The notes below the pieces were generated by a model. It searched no databases, was not told the origin of the DNA, and saw only the letters and a list, made by a program, of their open reading frames with translations. Made by a program: the position numbers and the translations under genes. From Zea mays (Eukaryota > Streptophyta > Magnoliopsida > Poales > Poaceae), in the NCBI RefSeq assembly GCF_902167145.1, contig NC_050098.1, forward strand, positions 14,280,501 to 14,344,500: a stretch of DNA of 64,000 nt, given 5' to 3'. Positions 42,697-55,603 of this stretch are shown one piece after another. Positions within the stretch are counted from its first letter, which is position 1. Each line of letters begins with the position of its first letter.

Positions 42697-45600
42697 ATGG
42701 TGGCCTCCACTGCTTCCCGCCTCTCGCCCCCGCGCTTCAGCACCCCTTCCCCGTCTCTTCATCCTCCAAACCGCCGCTCGCGCTTCTCCCCTGTTCGCGC
42801 AGCCAAGTACGGCCGTCTTTGCCCCCCCGCGCGTCTGCCTTGACTCTGTTGCTCGGATATTCTCAGATGTCTGGGGAGGCTGGAGTAATGTTTGCATCAC
42901 TAATTTAAACTAGGACACTATGAAATTGCAATTCAGTTTTTTTCCCGTCCATTTTATGCACCTTTATCTTTGTGCAACCCAGTTTAGCACAACTTGCTCC
43001 TCGTATGTGTGCAGCGCCCAGTGATGTTTTATATTAATCTATGTGCGTTTGATTTGATGCCCCTAGTTCTGGTTACTATCAACATCAACTCTTGTTGTTG
43101 CCATTGAGGTGCAAATTTAAGTTGATTGCTTCAGCTAACTAAGGTCACTATTGTAGGTTGTAGCTGCAGCTAATTATAGCTCTTAAGTTATTGAAGTCTA
43201 TTTCATCTGTCAACAACTCGGTATTCAGTCATATGAACCTGTCATTGTAGGTTGGAAGCTGTGCTGTCTATTGGTGCTCATCTAATCCCACACCCAAGAA
43301 AGGTTAGTTATTTATTTTAACCGCATAATTCAAATTGTTCGGTGATCATTGTTTGCGTCCTTTTGCAATTGAGCTTGCCAGACATCCATTTATATTTTAT
43401 ATTCCATAGGCTGCAAGTGGCGGAGAAGATGCTTTCTTTGCCAATAGCGATGCTGGCGGAGTATTTGCCATTGCAGATGGTGTCTCGGGGTATTCCCATC
43501 TTTGTTGCAATAAACTGTTTTTCCACACAAAAGAAGTTCTGCAGTGAACTGCAGTCAATGTTTTTTTTACTTCTGAGTGTTTCTAGCACTTCCAATAAAC
43601 ATATGTTGTTTTCAGTAATATGCATTAACACATGGTTTTTATCCTGCTAGTCATTCTCTTATCTACTGACAGATGGGCAGAAAAGAATGTCAATCCAGCT
43701 CTATTCTCTCGAGAGCTCATGAGAAACAGCTCTAATTTCCTCAATGATGAGGCGGTATCTCTTGCTAAACCTCAACACTATTTATAGGCATCATTTTCTT
43801 TACTCTATGTGCTTGTAACAAATTCATGTCACATGGAAGTTGCAGGTCAGTCATGATCCTCAGATTCTTCTCATGAAAGCTCATGCTGCAACTTCTTCTA
43901 TTGGATCTGCAACAGTGTAAGCATTGTTTCTAAAGTGCTATGTTTTATATGGCCTTACAAGTAACTCTTTGTTTTTAATGATACTTAAAAAGATGTACAA
44001 TTCATTTCATGGTAATATAGAATCATCGCCATGCTTGAGAAGACCGGGACTCTAAAAATTGCAAGTGTGGGAGATTGTGGGTTGAAAGTTATTCGTAAAG
44101 GTAGACTTGAATGAAACAATATACAAATTATCTATTTTGTACCAATTCTAACCAGTGATGCTCTCCTCTTCTTCAACGACATACTAGGGCAAGTAATGTT
44201 CTCTATATCCCCTCAAGAACATTATTTTGACTGCCCATACCAGATAAGCTCAGAGGCAGAGGGTCAAACATATAAGGATGCATTGGTATGTACCTTCTTT
44301 TACTAATTCGTTTTTATTTATTATGTTTAGTCACCATCAATATGATACATCCATGTAAAGGTTTAAGCTTAAAGGTGGTGACTAGTTGGTATATGAAAGT
44401 CAATCTATTAGGAACACCCAATATTGGATTAATTAAATCTCAGTAAATAGGAAAAAAAAAGTGTCATTCACAATAAAGGGTCTGTTTGGATCCCAGGAGC
44501 TAAAGCAAAAATATCTAAGGTTTAGTTACTTAGGGGGTGTTTGAATGCACTATTGCTAATAGTTAGTTATCTAAAAAATTGCTAGTAGAATTAGCTAACT
44601 AACAAATAGTTGGCTAATTATTAACCAATTTACTAAAAGTAGCTAATAACTGAACTATTAGCTAGACTGTTTGGATGTATTCAACTAATTTTAGCAGCTA
44701 ACTATTAGCTCTCGTGCATTCAAACACGCCCCTTAAGAGGTGAAGACCCAAACAGGAAGAGATGAAAGTGACTAAAATGGTAAAAAGGTATCAATCTAGT
44801 CAGCTAGCTCTTTCTGTTTGGATCCTTAGGTCCTAACTCGTGACTAAACTTTAGTCACTTTTGCTTTAGCTTCTGGGATTCAAACAGGCCCTGAGATTGT
44901 TGTATTGGTATATGTGAATGCTTCCTAGTTACTTTCAGATTTAGTGAGCTTCATGACAACAATCAATATGTGTGTATATGATCCAGCTGTTCAATGAAGA
45001 TTTCTGATTTTCTAAGTCTGTTGGTCTGTCAGGTTTGCAGTGTAAATCTTATGGAGGGTGATATAATTGTGAGTGGTTCAGATGGACTTTTTGACAATAT
45101 CTTTGACCAAGAGATTGTTTCCATAATTTCTGAGTCGCCAAGTGTAGATGAAGCTGGTAAATTTCTTGCTTCCACAACAGGGGTCATTGTACCACATGTT
45201 CCAGCCCCTTAAAACCATGTTAACCTTTTACACAGCAAAAGCATTGGCGGAGCTTGCAAGAAAACACTCGGTGGATGTCAGATTCGATTCACCCTACTCA
45301 ATGGAGGCCCGGAGTAGGGTGAGATTGAAACATCTCTTATGATACTCTCTTCTACATGTCATTCTTTACATCGTCAATGATGGAACATGTTGCACTCCGG
45401 ATATGCAGGGGTTCGATGTCCCCTGGTGGAAGAAGCTACTTGGAGGCAAACTAATAGGCATGCATAAGCTCTATACAAAAGGCCATGTTCTTTATTCTAC
45501 ATAGCAAGATCTGTAAGCTCATTGGTGCCCAAATTTTGTAACTGTAGGCGGTAAGATGGATGACATCACAGTTGTTGTCGCACAAGTGAAGACAGTAGTG

Positions 45601-45800
45601 GTCCCAGAGGACGAGGTAGACCTAAAAAAACACACATTTTTATATAAACGCAACGCTATTTCATCTTTTTCTTTATTTTTTATTGATGTGAATATGTGCT
45701 ATTTCAGGTTCAGGGTGGCGACACAGAAGAACAAAAGGGGAATGAGCAGGGCGCTGCAGCTGTGGTTGCATACAAAATGAATGATGAAGAAGTAGCTTGA
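42697..45800 (+). CDS. PBCP: Chloroplast PP2C-type phosphatase, PBCP-like
   Basis: There are twelve exons: 42697-42806, 43251-43302, 43410-43489, 43673-43754, 43846-43916, 44021-44100, 44188-44285, 45033-45156, 45236-45318, 45409-45457, 45548-45615 and 45708-45800. They total 990 bp (329 residues) with every phase matching. The N-terminus is Ser/Pro/Arg-rich, like a transit peptide. PP2C motifs: GGEDAFFANSD, FAIADGVSGW, GSATVIIAML, SVGDCGLKVI, GSDGLFDNIF, GGKMDDITVVVA. FDVPWWKKLLGGKL and EHYFDCPYQISSE match my memory of plant PBCP, which dephosphorylates photosystem II core proteins. Intron 10 is GC-AG. An in-frame ATG at 42610 could extend it. Intron 7 holds nested MITEs. Confidence 0.88.
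44478..44891. mobile_element. MITE in intron 7 of the phosphatase gene (outer)
   Basis: Ends are inverted repeats: gggtctgtttggatcccagg with agctaaagcaaaa on the left, complementary to ttttgctttagcttctggg and attcaaacaggccc on the right. About 414 bp including a nested MITE. I could not find a clear target duplication. Confidence 0.7.
44533..44732. mobile_element. Tourist/PIF-like MITE nested in another MITE
   Basis: 200 bp, TIR GGGGGTGTTTGAATGCAC / GTGCATTCAAACACGCCCC, TSD tta at 44530-44532 and 44733-44735. It interrupts the MITE at 44478-44891. Confidence 0.85.
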
Positions 45801-47257
45801 GTTCTGGGACCATCCTCATTTTCATTCTCTTCATTTTACTTTTCTGTGATGACTGTATTATACTGCACATAAAGGAATTGAAGCAAAATAAATTTGTGTG
45901 ATTGTGTCTAGCTGTGCGTATATGCTCCCCACTCCCAGATTTTTCGCACCTTTACCGTTAATGAAATACGCCTTCCAAGCTGGGAAACGTACCAGGGGTA
46001 AGCCGTTTGTGACCGTTCTTTTTGCGCCGTCTTTTTGCATTTTAGCCCTTTTTAGGTTTTATTTTCACAAATACATCCTTTCCAGCTTCATTTTAAAAAA
46101 TGGACCCTCAGCTCGGCGCCATCACTATTGTCGTCGAGTTATAACGTGTCGGCGCCAATTAGTTTGGCGTGTACATGTAAGAGCTGACGCCTACGTGGAT
46201 CTGATGTAGCAGCACATCGGCGTCGACCTCGGCGCCATGGATCTCGGCGCCGACCTCAAATTCGTAGTACCTATCTCGCGAGACAAAAAATTCAGCTGGA
46301 CTAGTCCTGCAAGGATAAGTGTAAATAAGTCAGCTCAAACGTGTAGTTCGTTATCCATTGATCCCAAAACTTCCTTTTATAATATACAAGGGAATCATGC
46401 ACCAATTAAATAACGGACTGCAATAGCCCTGCAACTAAAAGTGAACATAGAAATAGAAATAATTTAACTAAGCTCATAATTTATTGCAAACCTTGGCTTG
46501 TAATAGACAGTGAACATACTACCCGTGTTCACTGCGTGCCATGTTGTTGCAAGAACACCGAGATGCATATTGTGGCTTGATATTACTGAAGATGGGATAA
46601 TGGTTTGGTGCCTCAGTGCACGCCGAACTCCAACACGTAGCTCCCCATTCTCACCTCTATCATGTAAAATTTAAGGAACCGGGTATCGGTATGGTAGGCA
46701 AGTGTCAAAAAGGAGAGTTAAGAGCAACCAACATTAACTGCTCATCATAGCACAAAAATATGAAGGCATCCCCGCGACAAGACACTTGGCGCTCACAAAA
46801 ACACTCCAACCACTTTGCAGGAGATGTCTCTGTGGCCGCCCTATTAAATGCTAAGTTGTAAATTTTAACAGGTATAAGATCATCAACTATCAAATTTACA
46901 ATTTAGTTCACCAACAACAGAACACAACTTCATAAACCAAATAAACTAAGTATGAAGAAGAATCATTGATAAAATGACTTATCATCCAAAAATAAAAAAA
47001 CTGATGGCCGGAGTGGGATATTTATATACACGGAGGTCGACGCCGAGGTGCTGCCACATCAGATCCACGTAGCCGTCAACTCTTACATGTACACGCCAAA
47101 TTAATTGGCGTCGAAACTGAAAATAGCGTATTTATGAAAATAAAACTCAAAAAAGCTAAAATGTAAAAAAAAAAAACGGTCTTTTTGCGCGAGCAAGGCC
47201 AAACAACCAGTCGCTAAACCCCAAGGGAAGGCCCAAACCCTAAGCACAGAGCTCCCC
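45801..47257. other. Intergenic region between phosphatase and helicase genes
   Basis: Contains the 3' end of the phosphatase transcript, then almost only the inverted-repeat element at 46026-47176. The helicase ATG lies about 80 bp beyond it, so the element is in or next to the helicase promoter. Confidence 0.7.
46026..47176. mobile_element. Long inverted-repeat (foldback) element
   Basis: The left arm (46026-46235) and right arm (47028-47176) are inverted copies. Both contain ttggcgtgtacatgtaagag, cctacgtggatctgatgt, ggcgtcgacctc and tttattttcaca/taaatac in matching order. The right arm lacks part of the left one. The middle (46236-47027) has no coding sequence that I recognise. Mutator-like is possible, given the long terminal repeats, but no 9-bp duplication was identified. 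Confidence 0.7.
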
Positions 47258-50200
47258 ATGGCAGCATCCACGGCGGCGGCGGCCGCGCGGAAGGGAGCGC
47301 TGACGGATCAGAGGTTCTCGGAGCTTTCCCCCGCGCTATCCCCGGAGGTGGTGGAGGCACTGGACCGCGGCGGCTTCCAGCGGTGCACGCCCGTGCAGGC
47401 GGCGGCCATCCCGCACCTGCTGTCGCACAAGGACGTCGCCGTCGACGCCGCCACAGGCTCCGGGAAGACCCTTGCCTTCATCGTCCCCGTCGTTGAGATC
47501 CTCCGCCGCCGCTCCTCCCCGCCCAAGTCACACGAGGTCGCCTCACGGCCCCTGACCTCTATACGTCCCTTGCTCTGACCTTCTGCAATTTCTGACAAAA
47601 TTTGACAAAATTCTGCACTCCATTTCTCATTTTTTCATCGGTAAATGAATTGATATATTATATTTTTGCAGGTCCTTGCTCTGATTATCTCTCCCACGAG
47701 AGAATTGTCCTCGCAAATATTCAATGTGGCCCAGCCCTTCTTCGCGACCCTGAATGGCGTGTCGTCCATGCTCCTGGTGGGTGGGCTGGATATCAAAGCA
47801 GAGCTCAAGAAGGTAGAGGAAGAGGGCGCAAACATATTGGTGGGCACTCCCGGGAAGCTGTTTGATATAATGCACACTGATGCTCTAGAGTACAAGAATC
47901 TTGAGGTGGTTTCAGAGACAACGGAACCCTTTATGTGATCCTTTTATGCTGAATTTGGTGAAAATGTTGTGGCATTTATGTTAGCTCCATTTGTTTTTGT
48001 GTATGCATGGGAAGCAGATTTTGATCCTAGATGAGGCTGATAGGCTCTTGGATATGGGATTCCAGAAACATATTAACTTCATACTTTCAATGTTGCCAAA
48101 GCTGAGGAGGACTGGGCTTTTCTCAGCTACCCAGACGAAAGCTGTTGCGGACCTATCCAAAGCAGGGTTGAGAAATCCTATAAGGGTTGAGGTTAAGACA
48201 GAGGCAAAGTCCACAAGCAAAGATGCTGGACAGCAAGAGCTTGGTCCATCCATAACACCATTAGGGCTTCGGTTGGAGGTTCAATCAATATACTTCTTGT
48301 TTTATTATGATTGTGATCTGATTTTCTTGAATTCTAGCTGTTCCCTACAAAATCATAACCTTGTTTTGGTGCAGTATATGATATGTGAAGCATCAAAGAA
48401 GTCATCTCAGCTTGTTGATTTCCTTGTGCAGAATAGTGGGAAGAAAATAATGGTGTAAGTACATGATGACCTGAAATTTATGTTTGGCTACTTATTCTTA
48501 GTTGTATGTAGCATTGTGCTAACTTTTGAACCTTCCTATCGTGATTAATTGCAGATATTTTGCAACATGTGCTTGTGTAGATTATTGGGCTGTTGTTCTT
48601 CCACTAATTAAGTCGCTTAAAGGTTCTCCAATAATTGCTTACCATGGGAAGATGAAACAGGTTGGTAGAGCAAAGCACTTCTTTCATGCTTTCCCTGTCC
48701 AAAAATATGAGACACATTTTGACTGTCTAGAAGTGAGTTTGACTGGAAATTTCTCTTTGAATATTTTAGCAATAGTTCTAAAATCACGATAATAAGAATG
48801 TACATTTGAATATGAATCCAATTATATCAATTTTCAGTCACATATTATTCTTATATAATTTGTTGGTCAAACACGAATTTGGACAGTCAAAACATGCCCT
48901 GCATTTCTGTACGGAGTAAGTAAAATTTTCCATTTAATATTTTTCTAGAGTAATAGGGCATAGTCTTTGTCTCACCAAAGCAAAGACCAAGTCACATTAC
49001 ATTATTTGGATGTGATACAAGTGGTGTTCTAATGACTTCCTTCCCAGTGGTTTTCTTCATACTGATTTCATCTATCCTTTTTTTTCCTAATATGCAGAGC
49101 CTTCGAGAGAAAGCTTTGGCATCATTTTCTGCTCTTTCAAGTGGCGTTCTAGTCTGCACTGATGTTGCAGCAAGGGGTCTTGACATACCAAGTGTTGATC
49201 TGATTGTGCAGGTTATATTCTGCTCTTCCCTCCCTAAATTTGAATCTCATGTTCAGGCATCAGCTGATAGTAAGGATGCATGTTTGTTCATCCAGTATGA
49301 TCCACCTCAAGATCCCAACGTTTTCATACATAGAGCTGGCCGTACAGCACGCTATGATCAAGAAGGGGATGCTATTGTTTTTCTCTTACCAAAGGTATTT
49401 TGTTCTGTGACGAGTCTTTGTTGTTCATTGTTCATTCTAGAAGTGAAATTAGTTCTTGTGCGTATTTGCTATATGCGCATGTCTGTGCAGTTCTTGGTTA
49501 GCATCAAAAAATCATAAGGTTACTTGCCCTGCAGGAGGATACTTATGTTGAGTTCTTGAAGCTTCGAGGTGTTCCTCTCACAGAAAGGGAATGCCTCGCA
49601 AACACTGATGATGTCATACCGCAGGTGGATTCTCTTGTACAAATACCATTTAGAGATAGAGAAGTACCTTAGGTTTTTTAGTCTAGATACCACTTGAAAT
49701 GCCAGTGATATCATGCTATGGTAACGTAGAAAGGTTACCCTGCTTAGGAGACCAATTTCTAATTAATAACTAATATGCCACTTTGTGCTTCAGATTAGAA
49801 GTGCTGCGCTCGAAGATCGTAATGTCATGGAGAAAGGACTTAGAGCGTTTGTTTCGTTTGTTCGAGCATACAAGGAGCACCACTGCTCTTACATTTTTAG
49901 GTGGAAAGATCTCGAGATTGGAAAACTAGCTATGGAGTATGGTTTACTCCAGATCCCATCCATGCCAGAAGTGAAGCATCATTCTCTTTCACTAGAGGGA
50001 TTTATTTCTGTTGATGATGTTGATATTACACAAATCAAGTACAAGTAAGAACTCTATCCCCAAACATAACATATTTTGCTTTTTTTTGCTGTGTTTTAAG
50101 TAACATCTAATTTGTTGTGTTGGATCTTGTAATAAATAAAATATCTATGTTTGGATGAAAATATGTGGATTGTTCACATTTGAATGATAGTTCAGTATTT

Positions 50201-53086
50201 TGTGATTTTGGGGCGACGTAAGAAGTCTTCAAGGAAAGGGCTATCAAAGAGGACACTTAGAAAGAAGATGACACAAGTAACATGTGGGAGAAAGATGACA
50301 ATCTCCATTTGGAAGGGTGGTCTCAAAGTTGTGTGGAGCAACCAAAGGGATTGGAGGTGAAGCTATAGATACTTGGTGTGACGAGGAAGTCTGAAGGGGT
50401 ATTAAGGAGTTTGTATCGACAGGAATATGGACAACATATGAAAGTACAAGGTAGCAAAGAGGACCATACGAGCTGTAAGTGGGGTGAAGGATAGAGTGTA
50501 CGAGGATCTTTACCAAAGTTTGAGTAGAAAGGAAGGAGAGAAGGATATATAATATGATGGCTAGGGTTCATAAGGTTGATTCCAGTGGGTATCCGATGCG
50601 GATACGCAAATTAGAATGATGCGCATTGTTCATGTCTCGCAAAATGAAATGTTGCTCCAATAGAATGCGATGAAGAGAGAGAACTCGTGGATATGCGATA
50701 CGATGGAGGGGAGCTTGGATGATGCACAACCACATCCACCGTCTGCGGAACGTGCTACAGTGTGATTTGATTGCGCAAAATGCGGATGTGAGCGTAGATA
50801 TGGGAGTTGCTGCAGATAGCCTAAGAAAAAGGTAAGGGACCTTAACCAAGTGCATTAAGAATGAAACGGAGCCACCTCTTGGTGGAGGATGAGATTAGAC
50901 ATAGAGGCGAGTATTTTGATAAATTGTTTAATGGTGAGAATGGGGCTCAACCTTCTGGTTGGATGACTCTTTTGATGACACTAGTAGACGCTTTGTGCAT
51001 AGGATCAAAGAATTTAATGGTATTGAAAAGGATGACATGGGTAAGAGATGGGCTCTCATGGTATCCTAATTAAGGCATGGAGATGTCACAAAAAACATAG
51101 CTATAGTATGGCTAACCAAGTTGTTAACCATATCTTTCGATCAAACAAGGTACCTGACAAGTGGAGAAGTATATTGATACCGAACTAGAAGAATAAGGGA
51201 GATATTCGAAGTTGTACTTGAAGATGTGGGAGAGTTATCGAGCATCGTCTGAGAGGAGTAGCAAGGGTCTCTATGAACAAATTTGGCTTCATACCCGAAA
51301 GTTCACCTATGAAAGCCATTTTCTTAATAAGACAAGTGGTGGAGCATTATAGGGAGCATAAGAAGGACCTACATATGATTTTTATTGACGTAGAGAAGGC
51401 TTATGACAAATTATCAATGAATGCTATGTGATGGGCTTTGGACAAACATAAAGTTTTAATGAAATACGATGGACTGTTAAGAAAATGTACAACAATGTTA
51501 TGACTAATGTTCGAATAAGTGATGGAGACACATACGACTTTCCATTTAAGGGCTAGTTTGGGAACCCCATTTTCTCAAGGGATTCCTATTTTTCCAAGGG
51601 AAAATGAACTAATTTCCCTTGGAAAAATGGAAATCCCTTGGAAAAATTGGGTTCCCAAACTAGCCCTAAAATAAGATTGCATCAAGGGTTAGCTTTGAGC
51701 TCTTACCTTTTTGCATTGGTTATGGATGATGTCACAATGGAACATACAAGAGGATATGTCTTAGTGTATGTTTTTTTGTGGACAATGTAGTGCTAGTTGA
51801 TAAAAGCTGGACAAGAGTAAATAGAAAATTGGAGTTTTGGTGAGAGACTCTAGAGTCCAAAGGTTTTAGATTCAGGAGAAATAAAATCAAATATATGAGA
51901 TGTGACTATGACACTTCTACACATAGGGAAGAAGATGTTAGTTTGGAAGGACAAGTAGTGCCTAGAAAGGATATATTTTGGTATTTAGGATCAATGCTAC
52001 AAAGAGACATGAATATTGATGAAGATATTAGGTATAGAATCAAAGCTAGATGGATGAAGTGGCGTCTAGCATATGACGTTCTATGTGACAAAAGGGTATA
52101 CCATATTATAAGCTTAAAAGACAAGTTCCATAGGATGGCGATTAAACCTGCTATGTTGTATGGCGCAAATATTGATCTCAAAAAGACATGCTCAATGGAT
52201 AAGTGGTAAGGAAATGTGTTTGTTGTGTTGGATTTACGGCCATACAAGAAGGGCTTGAGCCTCATACTATGATATACCTCATAAGCTTAGGTGCACCAAT
52301 TCAAGAAAAGTTTGTCTAATATTGTTTGAGATGGTTTGGATATGTTCAACAAAGACATCTAGAGAACATAAGACATGCTACATAGCAATGAGAGGAGAGG
52401 CAGAAAAAACCTAAGTTGACATAAGAAGAAGCAGTAAAAGAAGATTTAAAAAGATGGAATATATCTAAAGATTGAGCTTTGAATAGGAGGGCATGAAAAA
52501 AGCTTTGTTGTATTGTGTTTTGTGATTTCGAGCGATAGTCTGCACTGAGTCTGATTTTTCCTTTTTTCCATAACCTACTCAGCACTTCGTAGTCGAAAGA
52601 TGGTGCCACTAGTTCTTTTTGTGTGGTAGTATCACATTGGGGTTGACATGATTTTCTGTTTTGCTTCACTGCAGGGATAAAGCTCGAGAAAAACAACGCA
52701 AGAAGGCGCTGAAAAGGAAAGCAGAAGAGGAGGCTCAAAATCCAAAGCCGGAGAGGAAGAGACCTCCAGAGAAGCCGGAGAAGCCAAAGCGGAAGAAGAC
52801 GGGCAAGCAGCGTCAGTCAATCCAAACCAAGGAGGACCTGGATGAGCTGGCGCACGAGTACCGGCTTCTGAAGAAGCTCAAACGTGGAGACATCGATGAA
52901 GAGGAGTACGAGAAGCTCACTGGGTTCGGAGATTCTGATGGCGAAGCTTCCGATGGGGATGGGAGCAACTTGGACGAGAGGAAGAAGGGCAACAAGGCGC
53001 AGAAGAAAACCAAGCAGAGAGGAAAATGCAAAAGTGGGTCTAAGAAGTTCGAAGGGAGGAGTAAATTGAGGAGCAAAAGAAGATAG
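47258..53086 (+). CDS. RH18: DEAD-box ATP-dependent RNA helicase, RH18/Spb4/DDX55-like
   Basis: There are ten exons: 47258-47536, 47672-47905, 48018-48278, 48375-48454, 48555-48660, 49098-49211, 49296-49394, 49535-49624, 49794-50044 and 52675-53086. They total 1926 bp (641 residues), all GT/AG and in phase. The Q motif is [13 protein letters not shown]. Helicase motifs: [48 protein letters not shown] and HRAGRTAR. The C-terminus has DUF4217-like [17 protein letters not shown] and a Lys-rich acidic tail. This fits the Spb4 group, which acts in the nucleolus on 60S ribosome assembly. Motifs look intact. Intron 9 (2.6 kb) contains a decayed LINE. Confidence 0.9.
48691..48916. mobile_element. Decayed Stowaway-like MITE in helicase intron 5
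   Basis: The left part reads ccctgtccaaaaatatgaga and cacattttgact, the right part ttggacagtcaaaacatgcc and ctgtacggag followed by ta. This resembles the ends of cereal Stowaway elements (ctccctccgt), but both ends have mutated. Confidence 0.4.
50200..52480 (+). mobile_element. Decayed LINE (non-LTR) fragment in helicase intron 9
   Basis: Reverse-transcriptase text in broken frames on the plus strand: [49 protein letters not shown], then [38 protein letters not shown] and [14 protein letters not shown]. This order is typical of plant L1-type elements. Many stops and frameshifts. Same orientation as the host gene, wholly inside the intron. A MITE interrupts it at 51550. Confidence 0.8.
51550..51666. 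mobile_element. MITE within the LINE fragment
   Basis: 117 bp, almost a perfect foldback: gggctagtttgggaaccc at one end, gggttcccaaactagccc at the other, with inverted ggaaatccc-type interior. TSD taa at 51547-51549 and 51667-51669. Confidence 0.9.
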
Positions 53087-53413
53087 GAAACCATAAAAAT
53101 GTTTTTTTTTTGAAATGCTGATCCAATTTTACAGCAATTGGAATTTTGCACAGAAGCTGTGCATGCCCCACGGCTAAGTAGTGCCTTTTTCTTTGGTTTG
53201 ATGATTAATGATGGGTGGTGACTGCTGAGCGGGAACTGGATGGGGCCTATGATATGGCCTGCTTATCTGAATCCTTTCAGTTTGGCTGAACGCCGAAAGA
53301 AAGGATTACATAAATTCTTCAGCAGGTTGCATCTTTGCACTCTGCAGTAACCCTCTAACTGATGGACATCTCAATATGGGCACCCGGAAGATAAGGGAAA
53401 CATGTACCCCTTA
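53087..53413. other. Helicase 3' flank
   Basis: 3' untranslated and downstream sequence of the helicase gene, with a T-run just after the stop. No other feature seen. Confidence 0.5.
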
Positions 53414-53944
53414 GAGCATCTCCAATAGCTATGTAAACAACTCCCTAAATATGAATTTAAGAATTTTTTAGAAAAAATTTCTCCAACAATTATGTAGAGC
53501 AGGTCCTTAAATTTATAAACTCTCTACGAAATTTAATTTCATCCCTACATTTACTAACCTCATTGGACTCAATAAATCAATATTGGTTCTAAATCCATCG
53601 CTAAAATCATATTTCTACCACTGTTTTGCGTTGTCCTACCGTCTCGTTGACCACAAACATATCTTCAATGTCCCGTGTTGTCTTCATGTCGTCGCCACGA
53701 CTTTCTGGTCTTTCATCAACAACTTTGATCTTCCAAGACATTATGAAAGATTATTGATGTGCTAGCTCCATTAAAAATAGAAAGCATACTCACTTTTTTG
53801 TTGACGTGCATAATTTTAAAAAATAGCAACTAATAAATAGAAAACCGTTGGAGCACACATATTTTTCTACTTCGTAAAATGATTTAGCAACTTTTAAAAT
53901 TTATACTTTAGGGTGCTAAATTTACATAACTATTGAAGATGCTC
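53414..53944. mobile_element. MITE-like element, TTA-flanked (531 bp)
   Basis: TIR GAGCATCTCCAATAGCTATG on the left; cataactattgaagatgctc on the right is its diverged inverse. TSD tta at 53411-53413 and 53945-53947. PIF/Harbinger type by target site. No transposase visible. Confidence 0.85.
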
Positions 53945-54329
53945 TTAGTTACCACAATCAAATAATCGATAGACGTTCAAGATTCCTGCAGCACCCGATT
54001 TTTTGTTCAGAATGTCATAATTTGATAATATCTGGCGAACGGATGTGAGTTTACGGCCCATATGAATAGTATAATAGTATAACAGACTGCCTGTATCGAA
54101 AATTCGAAACTATAAAATCTTAGGAAATAGTGCAAATACATTTTGCACCTGAGTATAAAATTAGGACTGTTTCGAGTGTAACATAAATGGATGCCAGAAA
54201 TTCCAATAAATTCACTGCTAGAATTGCCCATGCGATTTTTGGCTCAGGTGGTCATTACTATTCTCATCATTGCATACAATGTCCAATATATCTCCCTTCT
54301 ATGCTGAACACATGTCAGGTTGTTATATA

Positions 54330-54487
54330 CTCTCTCCGTGCTAAATTATTAGTCGTGATGTCTATGTTTAAATGAATAATGATGAATCACATATCTAAAA
54401 CAAATACATTAATTATTATATAATACATTAATTATTATATGAATCAACTAAAAAGGTAAAACAGATTTTATCTTGGAACGGAGGGAA
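54330..54487. mobile_element. Stowaway-like MITE (158 bp)
   Basis: Ends ctctctccgtgct and aacggagggaa, inverted with a few changes, flanked by TA on both sides (54328-54329, 54488-54489). Fits the Stowaway/Tc1-mariner pattern. Confidence 0.8.
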
Positions 54488-55405
54488 TAGATTGTTTCGC
54501 TTTCATGCCAAAACCTAAATTATGCTCTATTTGTTCATCTTGTTTGGAGGCTCATGCAATAGTGATGTTGCAAACATCACGCTCAACATGCGTTCGTACT
54601 TATACTATCCATTCATACTTACACAATCATGACATCATTTTGACTTGCAACACACGGACATTTAACTGGGTTTTCTACAAATTTGATGTTTATGTCCCTC
54701 TTGTTTTTTTATAGAATTGGAATCCCCTTCCTTGCCGAAGGAAGACGTTTGTAGTCTTTTTGTACTATATAAACTTTTCATCGAATTAGAGTAATTATTA
54801 TCGGTCAAAGATAATAAAATTTAAATTTAAAATTGAAGTATGCCTCAAATTCGAACGAGTAGGGAGTTAAAAGTGTACTAACCACTAACAAAATGCTTGC
54901 ATAAACATTCTTAGGATAGTGATCAAGAACGTGTGTGTACGTATAAACGTCGTTTAGAGTCAAGTACACCATAGACCCCTAAATTTTTTGGGCCACATCA
55001 TCAGGATCCCTAAACTCTCAAAACGAATTTTTAAGTGCCTAAACTTATCTCACTATGCCAACTAGGTCCCAAACTCTCAAAACGAATTTTAAAGTCCCTA
55101 AACTTGTTCCTGCACACACCACAGGTCCAAACGGATCTAAACCTGTGCCATAAGCCTACGTGGGGCTGCTGACGTGGGTAAACGATGATGTGGCACATTC
55201 TACAGGGATTAGATTTTTTGTTGGCGTCAAGTTTCTTTTGGCAATTTGATTCCTAAATTGTTTTACAATTTTTAAGGTATATATAAGGTAAGCGTGGCAC
55301 CAAAATTGCACCAAAACTAATTTAACAAGATTTATGCCTGATTTTTAAAACAAAATCGATTTTTATACAGTAATGAGAAAAAATATAAAGGATGTACTAC
55401 AGGCC
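54488..55405. other. Repetitive spacer without gene
   Basis: 54960-55200 has duplicated phrases (aaactctcaaaacgaatttt twice, 55010-55085) of the kind seen in dispersed grass repeats. No coding feature. Confidence 0.4.
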
Positions 55406-55603
55406 GAGGCTACAGCCTAAGCACCACACGACGTTCTTGGCTCTTGCAAGCATTAGATCGTTTCTAAGACCATATTGGCGCAATGGACTCTATGGTGTTT
55501 GAGGTTGCTGAATTAGATGGAGCAACAATGATTTGTCACACTAACAGAAAAATGAAAGGTTATTTGTTGGTTTTAAACGTTAGTAATTGCTACGAAGTAG
55601 CAT
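55406..55603 (+). repeat. Direct repeat, copy 1
   Basis: Begins cgaggctacagcctaagcac and ends attgctacgaagtag. About 95% alike to 58523-58714 by eye, same orientation, 3.1 kb apart. Confidence 0.85.
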
